This document shows positions 55,620 through 62,822 of a DNA stretch of 64,000 bases, piece by piece. The DNA comes from Lewinella sp. W8 (GTDB taxonomy: Bacteria > Bacteroidota > Bacteroidia > Chitinophagales > Saprospiraceae): contig NZ_SNAQ03000024.1 of the NCBI RefSeq assembly GCF_004375085.3, forward strand, positions 31,602 to 95,601. Reading direction: 5' to 3'. The first letter of the stretch is position 1. The number at the start of each line of letters is the position of its first letter. Made by a program: the position numbers and the translations under genes. The notes under the pieces are model-generated. The model made no database searches. It was not told the DNA's origin and worked only from the letters and a program-made list of their open reading frames with translations.

Positions 55620-56533
55620 GGGAGGAATAACATTAGTTTGGCCCGGGCCTGGCGGTAGAACAGCACGAAGGCAACAATCATTAAGGGGGGAATAATCATG
55701 GCCACGGCCATCAGGAAGGCACGACGCAGGTCAATCTCCTCCGGATAGGCGGCGTACTTCGCCACCACCATCAGGAGGATATAGGCGAGGCCCAGGAGGG
55801 TAAGTGAAAGCGTTAGCCACCACTCCTCGGGAAAAGCGTAAAGCACGTAAAGGAGCAACGGTAGGAGCAAAATGAATGCGTGCCTGGCGGCCATCCGTAA
55901 CTTTCTGTTCAGGAAATCCTGGGGAGAAAGGGTATGTATCCAGAGGAAGAAGGCGGGTTCCGGCTTTCCGTAATACCCCATGGCGACAAAAGCCGGCAAA
56001 ACCATGGCGAATACCATCAGGGAGTAATTATCGGACTGATGCCCCATAACCGCAAGAAAACAGCACCCCAGGTACCCAAACCAGGTTTTACGAATACCCA
56101 CCGCGAATTCAAAGGGCTCCCGGGAAAATGGGGTTGGCAGTACCCGGTTGACGCTGGAGAGGGCCGGTAAAAACACCATGACGAGGCCAAGCAACAACTG
56201 AAGGAAAGCCATTCCCCAAAGTCCCCGTACGAGGAAAAAAAGCAGAAAGGGTGCCACCAGTAACCCATTTTCCGCCAGTCGTATTTTCCGGTAGGTGGAC
56301 TGGTGAAATTGAAGAAACAGAAAATCATTTCTCGCTTGCCCGCCTAACTGGGCCAAGGGTATAGTACCAAACGCGAGAAGAAGGTAGGGAGCAAATTCCG
56401 TACGTTCCATGAGCATGCTTGCCAGCAGGAAAAAAGCTACCGGCGCCAGCAAGAGTGCCGCCACGGGCGGCACCCCCCAGTCCCGTAACTGACGGCTTAT
56501 CCGCCGGAACTGCAACTCAAAGTAGTGACGCAT
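55616..56533 (-). CDS. ABC transporter permease (operon 54942-58813)
   Basis: A 305-residue polytopic protein with about eight hydrophobic segments (for example FFLLASMLM, FLLFFLVRGLWGMAFLQLLLGLVMVFL and the C-terminal YILLMVVAKYAAYP and RAFLMAVAMIIPPLMIVAFVLFY). It is shorter than typical ABC-2 permeases and similar to Bacteroidota-specific exporter permeases. Overlaps the ATPase gene by 4 bp, and begins 23 bp after the cupin gene's stop, so it belongs to the same transcript. Confidence 0.82.
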   Translation of the reverse strand: MRHYFELQFRRISRQLRDWGVPPVAALLLAPVAFFLLASMLMERTEFAPYLLLAFGTIPLAQLGGQARNDFLFLQFHQSTYRKIRLAENGLLVAPFLLFFLVRGLWGMAFLQLLLGLVMVFLPALSSVNRVLPTPFSREPFEFAVGIRKTWFGYLGCCFLAVMGHQSDNYSLMVFAMVLPAFVAMGYYGKPEPAFFLWIHTLSPQDFLNRKLRMAARHAFILLLPLLLYVLYAFPEEWWLTLSLTLLGLAYILLMVVAKYAAYPEEIDLRRAFLMAVAMIIPPLMIVAFVLFYRQARAKLMLFLP

Positions 56534-56556
56534 TCACCAAAGGTAAGCAGGTGGGA

Positions 56557-57261
56557 TCAGTGGGTACGGATCTCGGCAATTTTTGCGGCAGAAACGCCAT
56601 CAACGATGGTACGGTTAATCATCGGATGGTCCTCGTCCTGCGGACCGAAATCCGAATCGGGATGGTAGGCGATCACGGTCAGTTTCTGACCGGCACGGGT
56701 ACGGAAACGGTGCGTTCCCTCGGGGTGAATGATGAAAATTTTTCCTGGTACGAGATCGTACTCCGCTTCGGGCGTGACGCAGGTGCCGGCTCCTTCGATG
56801 ACCATCCCAACCCGCATTGAGGGGTGCGTATGGGCGGTTTGGTCAATATTCTCCGGAAAGAAAAGGGCATTCAGGCAGGGATCCCCCATCTTTACCGGAG
56901 GCACCAGCAGAGAGTCCGTGCAGCCATCGATGTACTTCAGGCGCCCCCAGTTCTCTACGGGGCCGCCCAGGGAATCCATCCCCGTAAATCCGATTCGCTC
57001 AATCACGATGCCCCGACCGCCAACTACGGAAAACCCGTCCTTGAAGCAAAAATACTGGCGGGCGTTCAGTCCGTAAGTGTTGTTACTACTGGTTACCGTG
57101 GTGGGGCCTTCGAAGATGTAGCCGTAAAAGGTGGAGCCGGGACGGTTAAAGGTAGTTTCCTCCGTCCAGGCGTGTAGTTTGGTGGGGTAAGCATCCGAGC
57201 TGTAGTCAAATAATAGTCCGTTGGCGAAGTCGAACTCGGAGTAGGCAGGCTGAAAGCTCAT
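56557..57261 (-). CDS. Cupin-domain protein (operon 54942-58813)
   Basis: A 234-residue protein with a C-terminal cupin barrel: AHTHPSMRVGMVIEGAGTC carries the H-x-H of the first metal motif and VPGKIFIIHPEGTHRFRT the P-x-G-x-x-H second motif. The usual Glu of motif 1 is not at the standard place. The N-terminal half (FGYIFEGPTTVTSSNNTYGLNARQYFCFKDGFSVVGG) could be a second, degenerate barrel, giving a bicupin layout. The protein overlaps the PP-loop enzyme gene by 4 bp (57258-57261, ATGA), indicating tight coupling. Role unknown: epimerase, dioxygenase or binding protein. Confidence 0.82.
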   Translation of the reverse strand: MSFQPAYSEFDFANGLLFDYSSDAYPTKLHAWTEETTFNRPGSTFYGYIFEGPTTVTSSNNTYGLNARQYFCFKDGFSVVGGRGIVIERIGFTGMDSLGGPVENWGRLKYIDGCTDSLLVPPVKMGDPCLNALFFPENIDQTAHTHPSMRVGMVIEGAGTCVTPEAEYDLVPGKIFIIHPEGTHRFRTRAGQKLTVIAYHPDSDFGPQDEDHPMINRTIVDGVSAAKIAEIRTH

Positions 57262-58349
57262 ACGATTTGCTGGTTTTTAAAGTGTTTATGAAAGGTCTCA
57301 ATCACTGGGTTAAAGTCTTCGGTCATCGCGATGCGATACCGTGTCGCTCCCTGCTGCCGCCGATCGAGGATCACGTGCTTCAGGGAAGGCTCTTTGGTTT
57401 TGTGGGTCAGGTATTCTTCGTCACCCGTAAAGTCGTAGATGTACGCCTTGGCCGCCTGCTTGTAGCTGGTTAGGCCCGCGCAGGCCCGGTTGGGGTGGTT
57501 CGCTAAACTCCAACGCTGAAAGCCTTCGTCGCGGAAAAAGTGGTGGGTCCGGTTAAAGACCGCGGCCACGTCGTCGCGAAAAGTAAACACGGGCAGGCGT
57601 AAGCTTACCTGCTGCCACTTCAGGGAGTAGTTCAACCACCAGAAGAGCTCAAAGGTGGTCCGCAGCGGCTGCTCGCTGGCGGCAAACTGCGGACGGAGGT
57701 ACTCCATCAAAATGTCCACTTTGCGTCCCTTGCCAAACTTGTCGAAGAGGTGCAACGGCAGCACGTCCTCCCAGGGCTCGAAGGCCAATCCGTTACTGAT
57801 GAAGGGCAGCAGCTTGTCGCTGCCGAATAGCTGGTCACCGTGTTCCCCCGTGACGATCAGTTCCCGGCTCCCGAAGTGATTGGTGATCGGGGCGGGTACC
57901 TGCTGAAAGGGAAGTTTTCGCAGAATATGGTTACGAAAGAACAGGGGGTACTCATTGATGGACACCATGTTGAGTAGCGGAACCAGTCGGTGATGCTCTG
58001 CTGGTGGCAGGTTCTTAATCAGTGCGATGAGGGCCACGGTAGAATCGATTCCACCGGACCAGAGCACCCTGATCTCGCGGTCTTCCGCCAGCGCCCGCTG
58101 CACAATTTCCCCAGCTACGGCATCACAGGTGGCGGCAAAGGCCGCGTTGGGGTCGAAGGCTTCGTCCGCCGGCGGGGAAGCCGGGATGGGGTCGAGCACG
58201 CGGTAGTCGAATCCCTGGTCCAGGGTTCCCGTGCGATCCATGATGCCACAATCAAAAAATTTGCAGGCCAGCACGTAGGCTTCGGGGAGCTTTTCCCCGA
58301 ACAGGACGCCCGATTTCCCGCGGTGGGAATTAATAAAAATGACGCTCAT
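57258..58349 (-). CDS. Asparagine-synthetase-like PP-loop ATP pyrophosphatase (operon 54942-58813)
   Basis: A 363-residue enzyme whose centre matches the synthetase half of AsnB: PP-loop SGGIDST at 98-104 (VLWSGGIDSTVALIAL) and the equivalent of the TGEGADELFGG block, TGEHGDQLFGSD (167-178). It lacks the N-terminal glutamine amidotransferase domain, replaced by about 90 residues opening SVIFINSHRGKSGVLFGEKLPEAYVLA. Single-domain AsnB-like enzymes activate a carboxylate as adenylate for amide-bond formation (for example in beta-lactam or lasso-peptide synthesis); the amine donor and acceptor are unknown. It overlaps genes on both sides, including a TAATG junction with the 58349-58813 gene. Confidence 0.85.
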   Translation of the reverse strand: MSVIFINSHRGKSGVLFGEKLPEAYVLACKFFDCGIMDRTGTLDQGFDYRVLDPIPASPPADEAFDPNAAFAATCDAVAGEIVQRALAEDREIRVLWSGGIDSTVALIALIKNLPPAEHHRLVPLLNMVSINEYPLFFRNHILRKLPFQQVPAPITNHFGSRELIVTGEHGDQLFGSDKLLPFISNGLAFEPWEDVLPLHLFDKFGKGRKVDILMEYLRPQFAASEQPLRTTFELFWWLNYSLKWQQVSLRLPVFTFRDDVAAVFNRTHHFFRDEGFQRWSLANHPNRACAGLTSYKQAAKAYIYDFTGDEEYLTHKTKEPSLKHVILDRRQQGATRYRIAMTEDFNPVIETFHKHFKNQQIV

Positions 58350-58813
58350 TAAGCCTCGGTGGTTAAGAAGTCAGATAATAAGGACGACGTGAATTCCGGT
58401 AGTTCCCGGTGGCCTTTGGCCAGCCGGGAGAACTGATCCCCCAGGGCAGGACGTAAGGCCATGATTTGCCGCAAATCCGTTTGCATTCCGCTTCGCCAGT
58501 GCCGCAAAATATTGGCATCAATGGCCTCCTGCTCCCGCAAGAAATCTACCTGAAGCATCAGCTCAAAGTAGCGTCGGATCAGGGAGTTTATCCCTACTTC
58601 CACCCGTCGGTTGCGTTTATCCAGTTCCAGCAGCAAAATGATCTTTGCCGACAGATTCGCCCGCCGCTGATCCACCTTCAGCAGCAGGTCGTACCGAACC
58701 TTGTTGCGGCTCCAGACGAACTGTCGGAATCGAAAAAAGCCAAAGTACAAACTGAGCAACCACCCCAGGGCGGCCAACAGCAGGAGATAAATATTCTGGG
58801 TGGACGTCAACAC
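58349..58813 (-). CDS. Membrane-anchored helical protein (operon 54942-58813)
   Basis: A 154-residue protein with one N-terminal transmembrane helix (NIYLLLLAALGWLLSLYFGFF) and a cytoplasmic, charged helical tail with coiled-coil character (LLLKVDQRRANLSAKIILLLELDKRNRRVEVGINSLIRRYFELMLQVDFLREQEAI). No family recognised. It starts with GTG and is the first gene of the operon: its stop overlaps the ATG of the PP-loop gene. A membrane anchor heading the operon could tether the synthetase or the transporter. Confidence 0.6.
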   Translation of the reverse strand: MLTSTQNIYLLLLAALGWLLSLYFGFFRFRQFVWSRNKVRYDLLLKVDQRRANLSAKIILLLELDKRNRRVEVGINSLIRRYFELMLQVDFLREQEAIDANILRHWRSGMQTDLRQIMALRPALGDQFSRLAKGHRELPEFTSSLLSDFLTTEA

Positions 58814-58903
58814 GCTTACAAGGACGGAAGAACTTTTGGTCCGTTGCAGGATTTCGTCAGAAAACTATGTCGTCCACGGATGATTTTCTCTACCGACTTC
58901 CCT

Positions 58904-58977
58904 GGCTGAACCGAGTATTCCATTGCACCCGTACCGGCTGAGCCGAGTATTCCGTTACACTTCACGCGCCGTCGCCC
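58904..58977 (+). repeat. Dispersed repeat A, duplicated copy
   Basis: GGCTGAACCGAGTATTCCATT (58904-58924, 19 of 21 identical) and GGCTGAGCCGAGTATTCCGTT (58936-58956) in tandem with a 32-bp period, then ACACTTCACGCGCCGTCGCCC. Closely related to 28490-28540 and inverse to 62299-62350. The 340-bp gap between the operon start and ahcY holds this, a terminator and a low-complexity tract, nothing else. Confidence 0.85.
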
Positions 58978-58992
58978 AACTCCAGCAAATGA

Positions 58993-59026
58993 AATAGCCG
59001 ATTACCCCAAAGGATAACCGGCTATT
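58993..59026 (-). terminator. Terminator downstream of ahcY
   Basis: AATAGCCGATTACCC (58993-59007) and GGATAACCGGCTATT (59012-59026) form a 15-bp stem (two mismatched or G-U positions when read as RNA) with a 4-nt loop, 128 bp beyond the ahcY stop, followed on the minus strand by a T-rich tract. Confidence 0.6.
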
Positions 59027-59100
59027 CCAAAATTGTAATGGAATCGATGGAGAAAGTAACGGCCAATTGAACCGCCGGGGATTGAACGGACCCTTGAGTC

Positions 59101-59153
59101 CCTCAATCCTTCTCTCCCTCAATCATTCATTCCTTCCTTCAATCATTCAATCC
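59101..59153. repeat. TCAATC-type low-complexity tract
   Basis: Four imperfect units of TCAATC with C/T-rich spacers immediately after the ahcY stop. A similar bit of sequence (GGGGATTGAATG) lies upstream of ahcY near 60534. Non-coding; a slippage-prone tract. Confidence 0.5.
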
Positions 59154-60467
59154 TTAGTAACGGTAGTGCTCCGGCTTGAAGGGACCGTTTTGCTCCACGC
59201 CGATGTAGGCGGCCTGCTCTTCGGAAAGATCCTCCAGTTCTACCCCGATTTTGGATAGGTGCAGGCGGGCGACCTGCTCGTCCAGGTGCTTGGGCAGCAT
59301 GTACACTTTGTTTTCGTACTTGTCGCTGTGCTGCCAGAGTTCCAACTGGGCCAACACCTGGTTGGTGAAGGAGTTGGACATTACGAAGCTGGGGTGACCG
59401 GTGGCACAACCGAGGTTCACCAGTCGGCCTTCGGCCAGCACGATGATGTCGTTACCGTCTACGTTGTAAAGGTCAACCTGGGGCTTGATGTTGTCCTTGG
59501 TGTCGCCGTAGTTAGCGTTCAACCAGGCCATGTCGATTTCGTTGTCGAAGTGGCCGATGTTACAAACAATCACCTTGTCCTTCATGGCCTTGAAGTGACG
59601 TTCGGTAAGAATATTGAAGTTCCCCGTGGCGGTAACGATGATGTCGCCACGTCCGATAACGTTGTCCATGCGCTTGACTTCAAAGCCGTCCATGGCGGCC
59701 TGCAGGGCACAGATGGGGTCGATTTCCGTTACGATCACCCGGCAACCGGCACCGCGCAGACTGGCGGCCGTTCCCTTACCCACGTCACCGTAGCCGGCCA
59801 CGATGGCCACTTTTCCGGCCATCATCACGTCCGTAGCGCGGCGAATCGCGTCCACGGCGGATTCTTTACAGCCGTACTTATTGTCGAACTTGGATTTGGT
59901 TACGGAGTCATTCACGTTAATGGCGGGCATCGTCAGCGTACCCTTCTTCATCCGCTCGTAGAGACGGTGAACGCCCGTAGTGGTTTCTTCACTCAGGCCA
60001 CGGATACCTTCCACCAGTTGGGGGTAGTCATCCAGTACCATGTTGGTCAGGTCACCGCCGTCGTCGAGGATCATATTCAGGGGCTGACCACCTTCGAAGG
60101 CGTGCAGGGTCTGCTCGATGGCCCAGTTAAATTCTTCCTCGTTCATCCCCTTCCAGGCGAAAACGGGAATACCGGCGGCGGCGATGGCGGCCGCGGCGTG
60201 ATCCTGGGTAGAGAAAATATTACAGCTCGACCAGGTTACTTCCGCACCGAGTTCCACGAGGGTCTCGATCAGGACGGCCGTCTGGATCGTCATGTGGAGA
60301 CATCCGGCAATCCGGGCGCCCGCGAGGGGTTTCTTGGCTCCGTACTGCTCGCGCAGGGCCATCAGGCCCGGCATTTCGGCTTCGGCCAGCTTGATTTCCT
60401 TGCGGCCCCAGGCCGCCAGGTTGATGTCTTTTACTTTGTAATTGGTGCTAGTTTCGGTAGCGGGCAT
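59154..60467 (-). CDS. ahcY: S-adenosylhomocysteine hydrolase
   Basis: A 437-residue adenosylhomocysteinase, which cleaves SAH to adenosine and homocysteine in the methyl cycle. Conserved blocks seen: [24 protein letters not shown], the NAD-binding [34 protein letters not shown] and the C-terminal PEHYRY. Start chosen at ATG 60467 because a near-perfect promoter (TACCTTTG at 60499-60492) places the transcript start about 18 nt upstream; the longer frame to 60494 would overlap it. Single gene, no SAH riboswitch recognised. Confidence 0.97.
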   Translation of the reverse strand: MPATETSTNYKVKDINLAAWGRKEIKLAEAEMPGLMALREQYGAKKPLAGARIAGCLHMTIQTAVLIETLVELGAEVTWSSCNIFSTQDHAAAAIAAAGIPVFAWKGMNEEEFNWAIEQTLHAFEGGQPLNMILDDGGDLTNMVLDDYPQLVEGIRGLSEETTTGVHRLYERMKKGTLTMPAINVNDSVTKSKFDNKYGCKESAVDAIRRATDVMMAGKVAIVAGYGDVGKGTAASLRGAGCRVIVTEIDPICALQAAMDGFEVKRMDNVIGRGDIIVTATGNFNILTERHFKAMKDKVIVCNIGHFDNEIDMAWLNANYGDTKDNIKPQVDLYNVDGNDIIVLAEGRLVNLGCATGHPSFVMSNSFTNQVLAQLELWQHSDKYENKVYMLPKHLDEQVARLHLSKIGVELEDLSEEQAAYIGVEQNGPFKPEHYRY

Positions 60468-60491
60468 AATTTTCTTTGGATTTTGGAAGGG

Positions 60492-60499
60492 CAAAGGTA
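60492..60499 (-). promoter_or_regulatory. TACCTTTG -7 element of ahcY
   Basis: Minus-strand perfect match to TAnnTTTG, 25 bp upstream of ATG 60467. No clear TTG at -33. Confidence 0.55.
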
Positions 60500-60575
60500 C
60501 GAATAATTAATGACTGAATATCAGAAGGATTGGGGGATTGAATGTCAGATATTCCCGGGTTAATTCATTTTAGAA

Positions 60576-60596
60576 GGCGACGGAGCGCAGGTGCAA
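60576..60596 (-). repeat. Dispersed repeat A, short module (inverse)
   Basis: GGCGACGGAGCGCAGGTGCAA, the reverse complement of the short module found at 11575-11594 (one base different) and of part of the composite at 28520-28540. Confidence 0.65.
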
Positions 60597-60680
60597 TCAT
60601 TAACTTATTGTAACGGCGTGCAGGCTGCCAGGTCTATCCAAAAGAGAATGGAATTATCTTGCGCCAAAGCCGACTACCCT

Positions 60681-61034
60681 ATGCGATTTTCTTTTCTCTT
60701 GCTCTTATTGAGTGCTTACCTCGGAGCACAAACTCCAGCCTTCACGTCAATTGGTGCCAAAGACCAGACACACCACGAGACCCTGCATGACCTTTTTCTG
60801 TGGAACAACCAGCCAAGGGTGTTGATTGAGCAGGAGTTACCGGAGGCTTTTACCCAGGTGATGCTCTTTAATATAAGCATTAGCGCCTTCCTTGGCTTCC
60901 GTTTTCGGAGGTGGCTACCATTACTCTTGTTACACTACCAAAAGATTGAGGCGAAAGAAGCAACTTTTTCTTTCCCTCATTATATTTCAAGTACGGCCCC
61001 TTCATCAAAAAGGATTAACCGAAAATACAACTAA
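60681..61034 (+). CDS. Small exported hypothetical protein
   Basis: A 117-residue ORF with a good signal peptide (RFSFLLLLLSAYLGAQ) and a mature part of about 100 residues. TPAFTSIGAKDQTHHETLHDLFLWNNQPRVLIEQELPEAF looks like a genuine N-terminal segment, whereas the C-terminal half is hydrophobic and irregular, so the gene may be a truncated or degraded remnant. Starts at ATG 60681 inside a longer frame beginning at 60591. Not recognised. The AT content is higher than in the neighbouring core genes. Confidence 0.4.
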   Translation: MRFSFLLLLLSAYLGAQTPAFTSIGAKDQTHHETLHDLFLWNNQPRVLIEQELPEAFTQVMLFNISISAFLGFRFRRWLPLLLLHYQKIEAKEATFSFPHYISSTAPSSKRINRKYN

Positions 61035-61041
61035 ATAACAT

Positions 61042-61317
61042 ATGGACCGCTACGCCTGCCTCGACGGATACCGTGACGAAGCCGGACGCTTCACCCAGCT
61101 TCCCGGAAAACGCCAAAAGATCAAGCAAGACCTGATGTTGGAATCCCTCGCAGAATACTTCCGGCCCGGCCTCCGCTACTCGGAAAAAGAGATCAACGAA
61201 ACGCTCAATGCTCATCACACCTTTAACGATCCGGCCACCCTCCGGAGGATGATGTTTGGCCGCAAACTGCTCAATCGCACGGTGGACGGGCGGGCCTATT
61301 GGCGGACCTCTAAATAG
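61042..61317 (+). CDS. DUF2087-domain protein
   Basis: A 91-residue protein that fits the DUF2087 domain: GRFTQLPGKRQKIKQDLMLESLAEYFRPGLRYSEKEINETLNAHHTFNDPATLRRMMFGRKLLNRTVDGRAYWRT. The domain often sits at the end of helix-turn-helix regulators, and stand-alone forms are suspected nucleic-acid-binding or regulatory proteins. It lies 7 bp after the 60681-61034 gene and 30 bp before the hydrolase, so it may share their transcript. Confidence 0.85.
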   Translation: MDRYACLDGYRDEAGRFTQLPGKRQKIKQDLMLESLAEYFRPGLRYSEKEINETLNAHHTFNDPATLRRMMFGRKLLNRTVDGRAYWRTSK

Positions 61318-61347
61318 TGATTCAGGCCCGTCGCTTACCTTTACCGG

Positions 61348-62286
61348 ATGCTGCGCCATCACTTATACTTTTGCATTTTCCTCCTTTTTGCTTTACCCTC
61401 CTGCCATCCGGAGGGGATCGAGGATTCCCCGATTGTCAACCGGCAGGTAACCGTTGACCGCAGCACCCTCAATGTCGTCGTAAAGGGACGGGGGCCAGCC
61501 TGCCTGGTGATCGGCTCATCCGTCTATTACCCCAAGACCTTCACCCAAACCCTCACGGATCACCTTACCTGCTATTTTGTCGATCTCAAATGGTTTGCCG
61601 CGGGATATCAGGAAGAGAATTTAGACACCGTTACCATTGCTTCCATTGTCGGGGATGTTGCACAGATTCAGGAAGCCCTCGGGCTCGCAAAGCCCGTATT
61701 AGTTGGTCACAGTATCCACGGGACCATTGCCACGGAATACGCTAAAGTCTACGGCGATCAACTTGCCGGATTAGTGGTGATCGGATCCCCAACGGCCTGG
61801 GGTAACGAAAAATACACCCTTCACGCGGATTCCCTCTGGGCCACGGCCTCTCCGGAGCGCAAGGCACTCAAGGAGCAGAACATGGGTAATATCTCCGCCA
61901 TCGACAAGTTGACGGGCCAAGAGGAGGCTTCGGCCAGCTACCACAACGACGCTCCCCTCTATTGGTACGACGCTCATTATGACGCCCGCTGGCTTTGGGA
62001 CGACATGACCGTCCACTCCCCGGTTACCCAACACCTCTTTACCACGGTATTTGCGGACTACGACATGTTCTCCACCGCGTTTACCCTCGACTTGCCCATG
62101 CTCGTAGCCATGGGTAAATACGATTACGTCATTCCCCACACCCTATGGCCGGATACTCATGAACAACTTCCTCAATTGACGCTACACCGTTACGATAGCT
62201 GCGGTCATACCCCCCAGCTTGAGGTCCCCCAACGATTTGATCGGGATTTGCTTGCCTGGTTACGGGAGCATGAATTGGCGGAGTAA
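61348..62286 (+). CDS. Alpha/beta-hydrolase lipoprotein
   Basis: A 312-residue hydrolase. Lipobox at Cys19 (ALPSCHPEG). Conserved fold features: oxyanion-like NVVVKGRGPACLVIGSSVYYP, nucleophile elbow GHSIHG with Ser122, an Asp in MLVAMGKYDYVIP and the catalytic His in HRYDSCGHTPQLEVPQRF. Probably membrane-anchored in the periplasm or at the surface and acting on small esters or lactones; substrate unknown. It follows the DUF2087 gene by 30 bp. Repeat A lies immediately after its stop. Confidence 0.85.
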   Translation: MLRHHLYFCIFLLFALPSCHPEGIEDSPIVNRQVTVDRSTLNVVVKGRGPACLVIGSSVYYPKTFTQTLTDHLTCYFVDLKWFAAGYQEENLDTVTIASIVGDVAQIQEALGLAKPVLVGHSIHGTIATEYAKVYGDQLAGLVVIGSPTAWGNEKYTLHADSLWATASPERKALKEQNMGNISAIDKLTGQEEASASYHNDAPLYWYDAHYDARWLWDDMTVHSPVTQHLFTTVFADYDMFSTAFTLDLPMLVAMGKYDYVIPHTLWPDTHEQLPQLTLHRYDSCGHTPQLEVPQRFDRDLLAWLREHELAE

Positions 62287-62298
62287 GTGTAATAATTA

Positions 62299-62350
62299 GG
62301 GCGCGGAGCGTGAAGTGAAACGGAATACTCGGCTCAGCCGGTACAGGTGC
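62299..62350 (-). repeat. Dispersed repeat A, inverse composite copy
   Basis: Minus-strand reading GCACCTGTACC, GGCTGAGCCGAGTATTCCGT, TTCACTTCACGCTCCGCGCCC. It starts 12 bp after the hydrolase stop. Same modules as 28490-28540 and 58904-58977. Confidence 0.85.
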
Positions 62351-62395
62351 CTGACATATTTGAAAAGGGAGCAATACAGCACTCGATTTTCCACT

Positions 62396-62735
62396 TTTGT
62401 CGTACTTCTACATATCTACTCGGAAGTCCAAAATTCGACCCCAAAAATAGGTGCGTTATGATGGAATCCAGGGACAGGGACCCGTACATCTTGCTCCGAT
62501 TCTCCATCTTTGTCGTACTTCTACATATCTACGCGGAATCCCGAAAAGTCAGTCCCACAAACCAGCTTTGGTAAAGTAGGATTGAAGGATGGGGTTAGCG
62601 TATTTCGTTCCGGCTTTCCCGCCTTTGTCGTACTTCTACATATCTACGCGAAAGTTCAAAATCCCGCCGTTGAAAGTGGTTGTGGTGCGGGGCGATTCTC
62701 TGGCGTACAGACGTATCTATACATCAAGCTTTCCC
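62396..62735 (+). repeat. Tandem array of dispersed repeat B, about 114-bp period
   Basis: A 24-bp core with GTCGTACTTCTACATAT begins at 62396, 62509 and 62624 (periods 113 and 115 bp). Each core is followed by a related C/G-G-A-A-rich segment and ends with a TTCC/TTCCC element, while the middles are diverged. A fourth, isolated and inverse copy is at 11509-11530. Confidence 0.85.
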
Positions 62736-62756
62736 TTCTCCTTCAACCACAAAAAA

Positions 62757-62790
62757 AACGGCCCCACCGGATCATTCCGATGGGGCCGTT
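62757..62790 (-). terminator. Intrinsic terminator of the T9SS protein gene
   Basis: AACGGCCCCA (62757-62766) and TGGGGCCGTT (62781-62790) with an inner CGG/CCG pair; followed on the minus strand by eight T (62758-62751). It ends 32 bp beyond the stop at 62823. Confidence 0.9.
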
Positions 62791-62822
62791 CGTCTATCCG
62801 TTTCGGATAGTGGTCGGTTCGC

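Larger units (their letters stand above)
62287..62822. other. 536-bp gene-free region of repeats before the T9SS protein
   Basis: Contains an inverse repeat A copy (62299-62350), three repeat B copies (62396-62647) and a terminator (62757-62790). ORFs of 60-110 codons appear here in all three frames, but only because the repeats lack stops; none has features of a gene. Confidence 0.7.

Noticed and set aside
59259..60506. A 415-codon ORF antisense to ahcY
   Set aside because: Shadow of adenosylhomocysteinase; His/Val-rich translation without any family feature.
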